Shown here piece by piece: positions 12,101-26,964 of a DNA stretch of 64,000 nucleotides. This stretch comes from Dasypus novemcinctus. Its lineage: Eukaryota > Chordata > Mammalia > Cingulata > Dasypodidae. The first letter of the stretch is position 1. The number at the start of each line of letters is the position of its first letter. Under the pieces are notes generated by a model. It was given only the letters and a program-made list of their open reading frames with translations. It was not told the DNA's origin and ran no database searches. The DNA is taken from assembly GCF_030445035.2 (NCBI RefSeq), contig NC_080701.1:26938798-27002797 (forward strand), read 5' to 3'. The position numbers and the translations under genes are program-made.

Positions 12101-14394
12101 AGTCTCTTACTGTTCTCATCAAGATTTAGTAGATTTTCCCGTTTCTTCATTTGCTGTATGCACGTGGGACAATTTGCAATACTTTCTTTTCATTAATTTT
12201 GGAAGTTATGGCTGTTACACAGCATAGCGGGTTGGTGGCACTGCACACAGTCATTACAGAAGTCATCTCTAAAGAATTATTATTTTACAGTTTATCTCAT
12301 CAAAAACAGTTTAAAACAATGGAAGTTTACTCATACCCTAGAATGTTTTAAAAATTGAAATTTGATCATCTCAAAACACAGTACTACAAATCCAGAAACA
12401 AGAAAATAAAAAGTCTCATTAGATTTTAGAGCTTTAAAAATATCAGCTCAAAAAAATCTTAGTAGAATCACATTCAATGTAAAAAAGAAATTAAGACCTG
12501 GAATTATATAAAAGAATTTTACTTTGAGCAAACCTGTCACCTGGAAGTACAATTATACTTGTTTGTAATCAGTTTGCTCTTTGGTATTTTTCCTTCACGT
12601 CAATGACTATTTTAACACACAAAACTATGCAGACCCAAATTGCCCAGAAACACCAGTTACTCTCAGCCAAGTCCAGTGCTCTTCATTCATTGGTCATCCA
12701 ATTCACACAGTCCCCAACATCAGGAAGGTTAATAACCAAGCAGGCAAATCTGCTATGACTCTTTGACTGCTATTCATATATTATTAAGTGGTGGACTATC
12801 TTTTCTGGAATACAAAGGATTTCTGTTTTCATAGATCAAATAGATTTTTAAATGTATTATTTTATGTTACTATTGATTTTATAAAACCAACAGGTGTTGG
12901 GCTTGTGCATGTGTGTATAATTTTTTAAATAATGATGATCAGAGACCATTCATTTAAGCTAAAAAAACATCTGTGTCAAGTGGAACTTTCATTTGCCTTC
13001 ACCATTATTGTTGTAATTCTGAGAAAGGAATTACACAAGTAATACTTAAAAGAAAAAAGCCCCTCATGTCCTCAGATGTCCAAGTAAAAAATTTTGTTAA
13101 TAACTTGTAAACACCATTGTTTCTTCACTGTAGTGACAGAATTATTTTAGGCACACACGGCATGTATACAATTAGCAAACATTTAATTTTTTAAAATTGT
13201 AAAACTTCTTTAATTTGGAATTTGATCAAATGAGGCAGTTCAAAATGAAGTTTATAAAGATGTATAAAAACAATAGCAACTTATTTTATTCTAATCCAGA
13301 AGACTATTTCAAGAAACCCAAAGACAGTAATTGCTTACATACAAATGGTAAACATAGAATGAACACTTTTCAGGGATAATATAGAAGGGGATGTCTGCAG
13401 GGTTGGGAGGTTGAGGCTAGTGTTTGATGTTTTCCAAGTCTTTCCAATTCTAAAATTCCAGGATTCTGCAGTCCTCTCAGCAGTTCCATTAAGAAACAGT
13501 TTTTCTCACCGTAATTGCCAGATTTTGTCACAGATAGATAGAAATTTTGGGATGTTACAATATATGCCTGAAATAAATTTCACCTCAGAATATGCTGGGC
13601 TTCACTTGGGCCTTCTCCCCATTTGTTCCAGATTGAAGCCTTATCCCTGTATTGTTTCAAACTGATGAGTTTCACTAGCTTAAAGAGAATTTTTTTAAAG
13701 CCTAAATGTCATACTTTTCTTAGCAGTGTAACAAACAATAGACAATATGAATTTTAAAATTTTAAATGTTCAACAAATATAACATCTCACAGTTCAAATA
13801 AGCACCTGCACTTCAAATTCCCTGTTAAACTACTATAAATTATTTAAATACAAGCAGTAAATATACATGCTGTTTGCATAGCTCTTTGCATATAGAGATT
13901 TATGTCTGTTATGAAAAGAAAGTAGCTTTAGGCTAAATCATAAACTTCAGATGTTAGTCATTATGATTATTATACTTATCACTTTTACAATTTAAGCTGG
14001 ATTCTTGGTTCTGAGGGCAGTTTATAATATATATGTAGGACACAGTGATTGTCTTTTAGATAGAAGACAATTTAGGTTGAAGATGCATATTTGGAAAAAT
14101 ATTTACTCACATAACCTCCAGGGATTGCTAGAGAGATGAAATGTGAAAATAAACTACTTGAAAACTTTGTGGCTTCAAAAAAGCAGTTATGAGATTCATG
14201 AATAACCAGAAAATAACCCTCTGATTCGTAGGAATTAATTCTAAATATTATCTGAAGTCATGAAACTTCAAGTAATCATTTTCTGTTTTTTAAATATTGT
14301 TTCATAAAAAGTCAAATCTCCATGAATCAAAGTGCTATCCACTGGCAGCATGGCAGTGAATTATGCTGAAAACCAGGTCCACAAATGACACTTA
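12101..14394. other. AT-rich single-copy region downstream of THAP1
   Basis: No transposon is recognisable here, unlike its flanks. It could hold a longer THAP1 3' UTR (a minus-strand AATAAA lies near 13285) or conserved non-coding DNA. No coding potential is seen. Confidence 0.5.
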
Positions 14395-15724
14395 GGAATA
14401 TTGTTTCACATCTTTAATACTGTCTTAAAAGGTCTGTTAATCTTCAACTATCTCAATGTACTTGGAAATATAAAAGTTAATAATTATACTTGGAACAATT
14501 ATTCTAAATCTAAATAGATAATTCCTATGGCAATATTTGTTTACTCAGAACATATTTTCATTTCAGATATAGGTAAAACTTCTCACAAAGTCAGAACACA
14601 AATCACAGTTTGAACAAAAACCTCAGTGTTTAAATCTCTACATTCGGTAAAACAAACACTACATATTAGATTGCTTTTGAGTACAAATAACTCATTTAAA
14701 TAAATGGGATATAATTTCTCACTTGTGTTAAAAGTGAAGAAATCATTTTTAAAAAAATGTGAAGTCTTGCCTAAAATCAATTAGTCAAGTGCAAGATTAT
14801 CATATTATGATACAATCAAACTCTACTAACACAACACATTTGTTAAGAGATCTGGATGCAGCTACAGCTACAGTGGAGAATTGGATGTCCCTTAGCTACT
14901 GGGTAAGGAGAGAAAAAAGCATGCCATGGATTAGAACCCCATTTTTATCACTTCCTTGAAAACAATGTCTACTTTGTTTGTTGAAGAATGTTTCTTCCAT
15001 TGGAGATACACACCTAATTTTATAATACTATACAGTAGGGGGAAATGGGCTCACTCTGTAAAGATCCAATTTTTACAAACTGATTTAACCATATTGACCA
15101 GGTATGGAAAGACTCTTCATATTCTTATTTTCTTTTTTGCCACATCTGAGACTCTTCATTTTCTGATCTAAAAGACAACCACATTTCTTCCCTAAGTAGT
15201 GACCTGCCAGTTTATCCTTGACAAGTGATTCAGAGGGATAAATGAAACTTCTTACTTTAAAAATAAGAGTCTGTGTGTATATACACATATTCTGAGAAGT
15301 TATGTCCATGATCTGACCCATATTTCTCATTTAAAATATAACTGAGTTTTCAATATACTGCATTAAGTTTACAATTTAATTTTAATTCATCCTTACCACA
15401 CTGTTCTCGTTCTTTTTAATTTTTACATTATTTCTATAAATATTCAAATTTAAAAAACAAACATTCCCAATCTCAAAACCAACTTACATGGGTGCTCTGA
15501 GGTTAATTTATAACTTTTAAAATATTTTGTTCGAATGTAAAAACCCTGAAATTACAAACAAATTACCATTTGACAGTATATATCTAATTTATTTTTTAAA
15601 AAAATATTCTGAATTGTTTTTATACAAGTAATGAAGTGTCTACGTTTTCAAATGAAACTCCTTTATAGGCTAGAAGAGGCTATGTGATATTGCCCCAGTA
15701 GAAAGCACTATACATTTCATTTTT
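14395..15724 (-). other. THAP1: THAP1 3' UTR (extent inferred)
   Basis: This is AT-rich, repeat-free sequence directly after the THAP1 stop codon. An ATTAAA hexamer on the minus strand at 14418-14413 followed by GU-rich sequence (TGTCATTTGTGG) gives a 3' UTR of about 1.3 kb, close to the length I recall for human. A nearer AATAAA on the minus strand (about 15594-15588) could make a short form, and another lies near 13285. The true end cannot be fixed without transcript data. Confidence 0.5.
14413..14418 (-). terminator. Candidate THAP1 poly(A) signal ATTAAA
   Basis: An ATTAAA hexamer on the minus strand lies about 1.31 kb past the THAP1 stop, with GU-rich sequence downstream. It was chosen for its agreement with the expected 3' UTR length; alternative hexamers exist. 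Confidence 0.4.
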
Positions 15725-19263
<3,539 letters not shown>

Positions 19264-19477
19264 CCTTCCGGTCCTCAGTCACTTCACTTCTGCCGCCGCG
19301 GCAGGCAGGTGAAGCCACTGTCCACGTCGCCCGCGCTCGGCTTTGACACCCTTGTTTCTTCCGTAGCTTTGGCCAACTGTCAAAGTGACGAGAGCCTCAC
19401 TCGGCTGTGACTAACGTGCCCGTTTTGTTGTTTGCTTTAGCAGTAGAACCATAGCCATCGCCCGTCTCCCATCTCCA

Positions 19478-19487
19478 AGATGGCGGA
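19478..19487 (+). promoter_or_regulatory. YY1-type motif AAGATGGCGG
   Basis: This is an exact match to the core of the YY1 promoter motif, on the plus strand about 215 bp upstream of the THAP1 start codon. Its ATG opens a 62-codon plus-strand reading frame (19480-19668). At many promoters this motif sits just downstream of a start site in the direction of transcription, which would point to divergent plus-strand transcription. Confidence 0.55.
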
Positions 19488-19575
19488 GGCAGCTTCAACT
19501 TCACCTCTCGCGAGGAGTTCGTCCCACTGTCTCTCAGTCCCGAGGTCAGAGGTAACGTTTCTTGGGAAGCAGGCC

Positions 19576-19580
19576 ATTGG
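19576..19580 (-). promoter_or_regulatory. CCAAT box (toward THAP1)
   Basis: CCAAT on the minus strand lies about 313 bp upstream of the THAP1 start codon, between GC boxes and the probable initiation region. This is a typical NF-Y placement. Inferred from the motif only. Confidence 0.5.
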
Positions 19581-19690
19581 CTGCGGCCGGGCGTCTTGGG
19601 AGGCGGAGTCGGCGTTGCGGAAGTGGGCGGGGCTTCCAGGCGTTTCGCGGGCGGGGAGAGGGGAGTGATTGGGAGAGGGAGCTAGGTAAG

Positions 19691-20265
19691 GGGTGGGGGA
19701 GGGCCGTGAGCCTGGGGCAGAGCTCCCGGCTCTCCGGGATTTTCCTGGCGCGGTTTAGGATGGGGAACAAATACGGCCGTTTGAGTCTGGGGGCCTGAAG
19801 GAAGCCAGAGTATAAAGCTGACGTCGTTTTCTAACTGCCCCTATCTTTAAAAGGACGGCCACAAATGATGGAAGCATTGGAAACCTTTGTGGACCCCTTT
19901 TCCAGAGCGCTAATCTTATTGCTTTTTTTTTTTCAGGCCCCAAAGCTTTCTCAGAACTCAGGTGATAAGATTTTTAGCAATGAAGGAAGACACATACACA
20001 CTCATATATTCTAACGAAAACTCTATTCTCAGTGAGCAGCTCCACTGCAACTTCCCCAGCAAACCCTCTTCTGAAGGCTGTAGCTACAGTGATCTGTTGC
20101 TACTGTGGTGCAGATCTAGAAGTGCTGCAGCGATTTGCACATTTAAGAAACGTTTTACCGCCTTTGTTCCCTGGTTTTCTCCTTTCTGTAGATCACAGTC
20201 TGGAAACCTAGATAATGGGTTGTTGAGTAATTTCTTGGGTCTTAAATGCAACTTTTTCTGCCCCT
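19691..20265. other. Unassigned sequence upstream of THAP1
   Basis: The transition from CpG island to ordinary DNA; a T-rich tract at 19921-19933. I see no repeat or gene. Confidence 0.5.
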
Positions 20266-20267
20266 TT

Positions 20268-21150
20268 TAAGTGTTGGTGTGTCCCAGGGTTCCATCCTTT
20301 GCCCTCCTCTCCAAGCACCTTGCTTCTTTACCTCAAATGCCATGACTTCCCAAATGTTTTATTTCCTAACTATATATGATCTGCTTTCAGTAGTCTCATC
20401 ATCTGTGAATTATCTATTCAGTTGTTCAAGACAGAAACCTTGGAGTCATCTTGGATTTCTTTCTCAGCCTCCACATCACTTTGATCACCAGTTTAATTCT
20501 ATCAAATAAATACTCATAAATCTATCCTTTTTCATTTCTCCTGCTACTGGTTCTTGATCAGGCCCTCGTGATCTCTGTCCCTTGCTATTGCAGCAATCTC
20601 CTAACTGTCCTAATCTCCAGTTTTGTCCCTTTTCAGTCCGTTCTCCACAGAAACTGATTATGTTCCTTCAGAGGCTACTCCATCAGTGTACTGAATAAAA
20701 TCCAGACTTCTTATGGGGACTCATAAAGTACTTTACGACGAGGTACCTCTCCTCTTTCACCATCATCTCCCTCTTCTTTGTCCTTAAACTCTTTTCCAGC
20801 TTCATGTCTTACAGAAGGCATGCTTTGTAGGATTTCCTTACATAGTCTCTTTCCCTTTGCTTGAAGTGCCCTTCCCTGACCTGCCAGTTTTAAGAGGTGA
20901 CCTAGTGTTACCTTTTACAACAAGCTTTCCCTACCCTCTCTTCCTACGCTCCACCGTAGGCACCTCTCCTTATCTTAATCTTGTACTTATTTTTATATTA
21001 CAGCTCTTAAGCATATTGTAATTTCTGTGTACATCTTCCTCAGTGGAACTGGAATCTTACTGAGTTCAGGAACTGAGTCTTAATCATGTAGCCCCAGCAA
21101 CTTGTGGTGTCTGGAATAAATGAAGTATTCAGAAAATTTTGGTTGAATCA
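20268..21150 (+). repeat. L2 LINE, 3' half
   Basis: Shares the order of conserved L2 words: 'gtgtcccagggttccatcct', 'atgacttcccaaatg', 'cttggagtcatcttggattt', 'gcagcaatctcctaactg', 'cctgacctgccag' and the terminal 'gaactgagtcttaatcatgt' with 'ggaataaatgaa'. It is ancient and non-coding. Confidence 0.8.
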
Positions 21151-21369
21151 ACTGGCTCCAGAAACCATATATCTGAAGGAGTTTCAGGGGCATATCTGTA
21201 TACCAATGCACCATAATAATAGGTTATTAGAATTTCAAGAGGGTATTGAAACAGGTGGTAATTTCCTCTATGGCCTGGTGCACAGTTAAATATCAGATTG
21301 TGATAATCGCCTGTGAAGGGAAAAAAGTGTATTTTAACTCCAAAATCTTTACTCATAATTGACTCAAAT

Positions 21370-21975
21370 ATTTACTGAACATGAGATACATTAGTAAACA
21401 AAACAGATTTTTGCCCTCATGGAGCTAATATTCTAGTGAGGGGTTGGGGAGGCAGGAATAGTATGCAAACACATTTGTTAGAAGGTGAAAGGAACTATGG
21501 GGGGTGAAGGAATTACAATTTTAAATACAATAAACAGGAAAGGCCTATTTGAGTATGTGATATCTCAGCAAAGATTTGGAGTTCCCAAGACAGCTAGGGA
21601 TTTGGGGAAGAACTTTGCATGCAGAGGGAATGACTAAGGCATTGTTCCTGAGGCACAGTGGTCCTGACATGTTCAAAGAATAGCAAAGAGGCTCATGCAG
21701 CTGGAGCCATGTGAGCTCAGGGAGACAAATGACATAAGGTCAGAGAGAACACAAGGGGACCACATCACATAGACCCTTGTAGGCTAGTGTAAGGACTCTG
21801 GATTTTACTGAGTAAAATGGAGAGCAGGTTTTTGTGCAGAAGAGTGGTATATTCTTTTAAGGGGATCCCTATATTAAGGAAAGCAGGAGGTAACTAGGAG
21901 GCTAGTGAGAAGGCTGCTATGGTAACTTAGGTGAGAGAGAATGACTTGGGTAGCAGTGAAGGAATAAGAAGTGCT
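21370..21975 (+). repeat. Ancient mammalian long repeat, copy 1 (family name uncertain)
   Basis: Recognised by a stereotyped series: 'acatgagatacattagtaaa' and 'gccctcatggagctaatatt' at the start, then 'gccatgtgagctcaggg', 'acccttgtaggctagtgtaa', 'ggattttactgag'. The same order recurs at 22000-22790 and 33110-34640. I do not trust my memory for the family name. Confidence 0.7.
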
Positions 21976-21999
21976 CTTTCCTGGTCTCCTTTTTTCCCT

Positions 22000-22790
22000 T
22001 TATTACCCTTTATTGAACACCTACTATGGTGGCAGGTGTTATGCTAGGTCTGAGAACATATTGGTGAGCAAGACTAATATAGTTTCTATCTTTGTAGAGC
22101 TTTTATTCTAAGAGAGGAAAACAGTCAATAAATGTTATAATAAAGTGTTATAGTAAATAAAATAATACTCTGTGATGCTTATCAGAATGCCCTAAAGGTG
22201 ACTTAGGGGAAGGGAGGGTTGCTACCTGCTTTAGCTGGGATAGTTAGGTGATCTGTCTACAGAGGGAACATTTAACCTAAGAACCAAAGAATGGAAAGCA
22301 ATCCAGTAGTATGAAGAATGAAGGGGGAAGGTTAGGGAAAGCATTCCATTCGGAAGGAATGTGTGCTAAGTCCCTGAGGACTTAGTATTCTGTATCTGGT
22401 AAGAACTGAATGGAGGCCAGGTGGTGGGGCACAGTGAGCCAGGAGGAGGGCATGGCATCAAGTTGGAAAAGTAGGTAACGGTCTTTTTTGTTTGGACTTG
22501 AACATCATCAGGAAGCCATTGAATCATTTTAAGCAGGGGAAAGACATGATCTAATGAACATTTTAAAAATGTCATTCCGGCCATTGTGTGGAAAGTTTAT
22601 CAGAGAGGGAGGCGAGCAGACCAGTTAGGAGACTGTTGCAGCCAAGTAAGAGATGGTCCTAGCTTGACACAGTTCATAGCAGCAGAGATGGAGTGGCAGG
22701 ATTCGAGATGTATTTAGGAGGTAGAATGTCAGGGTTGGCTGAGAGATTGTGTATGAGGACGAGGAAGGGAAAGGAATCAATATACCAAAC
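22000..22790 (+). repeat. Ancient mammalian long repeat, copy 2
   Basis: Begins 'tattgaacacctactatggt' and 'gaacatattggtgagcaaga', then 'gcattccattcggaagg', 'gaagccattgaatcatttta', 'agcaggggaaagacatgat', 'ccagttaggagactgttgca'. It lies head to tail with copy 1. Confidence 0.7.
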
Positions 22791-23599
22791 ATGACTTTCA
22801 AGTTTCTAGTATTTAGATGGATGGATGGTGGTGCCTTTTACTGACATGCAGTTGGCCTTTAGAAAAGAAGAGAGCTACTTCCTCCGTGAACATAAAGGAC
22901 TTGGAGTGGGGGAGGAGTGATTTAGGAAACGGGGTCATCAGATGTGGGGTTCTAGGACTGCAGGGTATCAGAAGAAAGTATAAAATAGTTCTCAGAGATT
23001 GGGAATGCAGGCTATAAGGAGCGTGTTACAGTCATAGCCAGTGTTGAGGGTCTTTCGAGGTTAATCAATATAAAGTGAGACCAGTTTGGATGTGGGATTT
23101 TCCCTTAGCCAATTTCCCTCCTTTGAGTCTTTTTCTACTGTGTTTTATCTTCTGACTATTCATAACTTAGAAATGAAATATACATTTTTTCTTTCAGTTT
23201 TATGTATTTAAATATATATATTATTTGTTGAATATAATTCTAATATTCTGTTCACTTCAAAATGGTAAATTTATGGGCATAGTGATTTACATATACTTTT
23301 AAAAATATATATTTATTGTATAAATTGAGTGATTTTTTTCTTTATTAAACATCCAAAAATGCAATTTTCATTTGTGTTGTCTATGACTTACCTTATTTGC
23401 TTAATATGAAAATGATTTCCACCTCCTCTAACCTAACGCAACTTTTGTATCTTTTTCTTTTTTCTACTTTGCCATTGCTTAACATTTCCTAAGGCTAGAA
23501 TAAATGCTCCTTACTGTCAAGAGGTGATTGCGGGGAAGCATTTACTTTCAAAGATGATCATCTTGCCTTTAAAAAGTGTTGATGAAAAAAAGTTTAATA

Positions 23600-24668
23600 A
23601 TGGAATGAGTAAACTGTGGTAGAGTCACGCAGTGGAATACTATACAGTAGTCAAAATAAGAAACTGAAGCAGGCTAGTAAGATAGGGAATAGATGGCTCT
23701 GGAACCTGGCAGAGTCCACGTGGACATCAGTAACCCCAAGATGGCTGCTGGAAGGCCCCCACCCCCAGGATTCTGCCATCCAGAACAAAGACTTCTTCTG
23801 GACGCAAAGAAAAGCCCCAGATATTCCCTAGGAACTTTATCATTAGTTTGTCACTGGGGATTGATGGGTGGGGTAATAGCTGGAACCCCTCCCCTGCCAT
23901 TAGTGAAGACACGGAATAATTAATAGTTTACAAAGCAGACTGCAAGGCCTGAGCACTCTTGCTCTGCTCTCTTGCCTCTGGACCCGTTCCTGGCCTCTGT
24001 GCGCCGCTCTCACCATTTTCCCTCTGCCATGTGGCCACGCAAGTAACCCTGGGCATTTATAATCTATAATGGGGAATTGTAGCTTGTAAATCAGCCCTCT
24101 TCATCCCTTTTCACCCCCTTCCTCTCTACCTGGGGCCCCTGTGCTGTTATTTTCTCCCATTTCTCTTCCCTCCCTACCTGAATAAATTACTGGCCTAACT
24201 CACCCAGCGTGCTCTTGAAATTCATTTCTGCAGCATAGCCAAGAACCTAGATAAAATCCAGTAACAAAACTGCTACCTGAAACATTACAAATGATTCTTA
24301 CACAAATAATGTTGGATGAAAGAAGTCAGACACAAAAGAAAATAATAATACATGAATCTCTCCTTGTAAAGTGAAAAAAAAAAAGGTAAAACCAAAATCA
24401 TGAGGTTCCTTTTGGAGAGGGAGGAAATGAGGGCTTTATAGGATGGTGGTAATATGTCTTTTGATTGGGGTGATGGTTAAACAGGCGTGTTCATTTTGTG
24501 ACCATCATCTGACCCTTATGGTTTATAAAATGTTTGTTATTTGTTATACTTTAATAAAGCGGCTTATTTCCACAACAATGCAAGATGGTGGTGGTGGGAT
24601 TATAGATGGGAATCTTGTGTTATGGGTGATTGTTTTTATAAACTCACACCTTCTCTAATTAAAAAAGG
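23600..24668 (+). mobile_element. L1 3' end split by a solo LTR
   Basis: Left part 23,600-23,664 (aaactgtggtagagtcacgc, gtggaatactatacagtag) and right part 24,267-24,668 (ggatgaaagaagtcagacac, then a 3' UTR with ttccacaacaatgcaagatg) are one L1 3' end interrupted at 23,665-24,266. Confidence 0.8.
23665..24266 (+). mobile_element. Solo LTR, ERV1-like (gammaretrovirus-type endogenous retrovirus)
   Basis: This 602-bp unit starts TGAAGCAGGCTAG and ends GTAACA, with a 4-bp duplication AAAC at 23661-23664 and 24267-24270, the TSD size usual for ERV1. Inside, a poly(A) signal (gaataaattactggc, 24180-24185 region) lies about 80 bp before the end, as in an R-U5 region, preceded by pyrimidine-rich sequence. 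No internal retroviral genes are present, so it is a recombined solo LTR. Confidence 0.7.
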
Positions 24669-24992
24669 GGGGAGCAAGATAAACAAGCAAAATTCCTTTT
24701 TTTTTAGAGCAAGAGAGACATGTATATACTAATTTGATTGCTAACCTCTACAATAAATATGAAATAATGGATATATGCCTTAGTTCTTTATCATTGAAAT
24801 TATTAAGAGGTCAAGACTAATTCATTTACTAATAGCACTTTTTAAGAAAAAAAAATAAACATTTTTACCCTTGCTATTAAAAAGTAAGTTTTGTCAATTA
24901 TTGTATAAGAGTAACTTTTGTCTTCCTGTTTGATAAACTGAAGAATTATGCGACTTGTTTTTCCACTCAGCTATACTTTCTTTTCCTATGAA

Positions 24993-25093
24993 CAGTTTCT
25001 ATAAAAGAGCCAGAAGCATCGAGGCTTTTTGGACCTCATTTGCAGTTTCCTATAAACAGCCAGAAAGCATTGAGACTTTCTGGACCTCATTTT
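24993..25093. repeat. 50-bp tandem duplication
   Basis: Two diverged copies, 24993-25042 and 25043-25093, each starting cagtttc and sharing 'ttttggacctcatttg' versus 'tttctggacctcatttt'. They lie just outside the inferred RNF170 3' end. Confidence 0.8.
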
Positions 25094-25378
25094 CTTCAAC
25101 TGTAGAGTGAGGCTGTAGGACTAAATCAATTTGGAATCCATAGATGGTAAGGTCTTTGAATCCCCTGACAATGATTGCAAAATTATTCATATAATATGTA
25201 TTTATGCATTTTCCTGAGGAGCTGTCAGTTTTCCATCTGATTTTCACAGAGGAAAAACTACAAAATCTAGGCAAACTTAATGGTTCCTTAAAGCTCTAAT
25301 ATTCTAGAATTAGTGAAACAAATACATAATTTATATCATGTAATATAAATTAGAGGTTTTCCCTAAAACTGATTACAA

Positions 25379-25573
25379 CAGTGGCTCTCAACCTTTTTTT
25401 GTTCCATGGATCCCTTTACCACTCAGGTGAAAACCACAGACCCCTTACTAAGTCCACGCTTTACTGTGTTTTATTTAATTAATCTATCAATCTGCACCAA
25501 CATGGCCCCACAAGAATTCTTTTTTGAATTTAAATTCAAGTTCACGGACCCCTTGTTAAGAACCCCTGCTTTG
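25379..25573 (+). mobile_element. hAT-type non-autonomous DNA transposon (MITE)
   Basis: The terminal inverted repeats are visible: CAGTGGCTCTCAACCTTTTT at the left and GTTAAGAACCCCTGCTTTG at the right. The body carries the paired 'ccatggatcccttt' and 'cacggaccccttg' words of Charlie-type MITEs. Length is about 195 bp. Confidence 0.7.
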
Positions 25574-25575
25574 CG

Positions 25576-25738
25576 GTGCTCAGAGATGTGTTCACCAAGT
25601 GCAATGAATATCTCATGATGATGCAGGAGGTGGTTGTTATGGGGGGAGGAGTGGGGGAAGAGAGGTGAGAGGTATATGGGGACCTCATATTTTTTTAATG
25701 TAACATTAAAAAATAAAGAGAAAAACAACAACCCTGCT
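25576..25738 (+). mobile_element. L1 3' UTR end fragment
   Basis: Sense-strand homologue of the element at 37519-38005: 'gcaatgaatatctcatgatg', 'gtatatggggacctcatatt' and 'tttttaatgtaacatta' followed by an A-rich tail. Confidence 0.7.
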
Positions 25739-25867
25739 TTAAAACATTGTTAGCCCTTAACCCTTGCTTACGTCATGTTCTACATTCTTCTCAGAAGGCC
25801 TACAGCTGAAATCACAAGCTAAGTCCCACTTGTCTGAAAGGGAGAATAAGGACAGTGTTGCCAGCAC

Positions 25868-26345
25868 ACTCACTGTTTCTAGTGTGGTGGTGCAGTGGTT
25901 TGGAATTGTACGTACCCCAGAAAAACATGTTCTTGAAGTCAACCCATTACTGTGAGTGTGGAGCTTTTGAAGGAAAAAAAAAGAGCCCTTATGTAGGATA
26001 CTTTGATGAGGTACTTTGGTTAGGATATGACCCACCTCATTCAGGATGGGTCTTAATCCTCTTACTGGAGTCCTTCATAATGGGATGAATACAGAGAGAG
26101 GGAGAGAAAACCACAAGACACGCTGCTGAAAGCAGCAAAACTCGGAGGAGAAACCCCAAGGCTGCCGTGTACCTTGCCACGTGGCCAAGAAGCCAAGGAT
26201 CGCCCGTCTTTGGGAAGAAAGCATATCCTTGATGATGCCTTGATTTGGATATTCTCACATTCTCAAACTATAAGTGACTAATTTCCATTGTTTAAACCCA
26301 GCTCATTTCATGGTACATTGCTAAATGCAGCCTAGCAAACTAAAC
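25868..26345 (+). mobile_element. MaLR-type solo LTR
   Basis: Carries the order of motifs of MLT1/MST-like LTRs: 'ggaattgtacgtaccccaga', 'gtcttaatcctcttactgga', 'gtccttcataatggg', 'ccacgtggccaagaagcc', 'tttgatttggatattctcac'-like and a terminal 'agcctagcaaactaaaca'. A related copy lies at 33430-33985. Confidence 0.7.
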
Positions 26346-26944
26346 AGGTGTTTACTCCTCTCATGTAGCATTCTGGAACATGGGATAAGTCAGAGTATGC
26401 AGGTGCACGAAGATGACAGTGGTAAAAAGGTAAAGTTTATGTTAGAATCCTTAGAACACCTTGAGCGGTCAAGGACTCAAGGCTTACAACAAATACCATG
26501 CCATGAAGATGGTCTGATTCTGACAGAACAACAAAGGCTCAATGATAATCTCTGTGATAGTGTCACCTACTGTTAGCACAGCCCTTAAAAGTACTGCCCT
26601 GGTCCTGGGAGACTCTAAGGCCTAAAAGCCTTCAATACTCCTTCCTAGTTCCAACTGTTCCAAGTTTACGGGTTGCTAGTTATCAAACCAAGGCCTGGAG
26701 GACAAGTAGTGTTTTTGAGATAGGGATGTAGGTGGACAGGGGAGAGAGGGAGGGAGGATGTGTGGTGCAAACATAGGGCACAGGTTCAGAAAAGAAATGT
26801 TTAGTTATCAAATATACAATTCAATGTCAAATAGAGGTGTCCAAGGAGATGGGAACAGGAAAGCAGGATCAGGCCAAGCTCAAATTTAAATTCCACCCTT
26901 ATTGTCCAGAATCCATACAGACTGCCCAGACTAAATCACTTTTC
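26346..26944. other. Unassigned sequence between the LTR and the RNF170 3' end
   Basis: I see no repeat or gene I can name. It may be decayed retroviral internal sequence. Confidence 0.4.
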
Positions 26945-26958
26945 TTAAAAACAAAACA

Positions 26959-26964
26959 TTTATT
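26959..26964 (-). terminator. Candidate RNF170 poly(A) signal AATAAA
   Basis: An AATAAA hexamer on the minus strand lies about 2.72 kb past the stop and just before recognisable intergenic repeats. If used, it leaves about 7.5 kb between the RNF170 end and the THAP1 promoter. Confidence 0.4.

Noticed and set aside
23665-24266. Coding remains of an endogenous retrovirus near the LTR
   Set aside because: No gag, pol or env-like frames flank it; L1 text continues directly on both sides.
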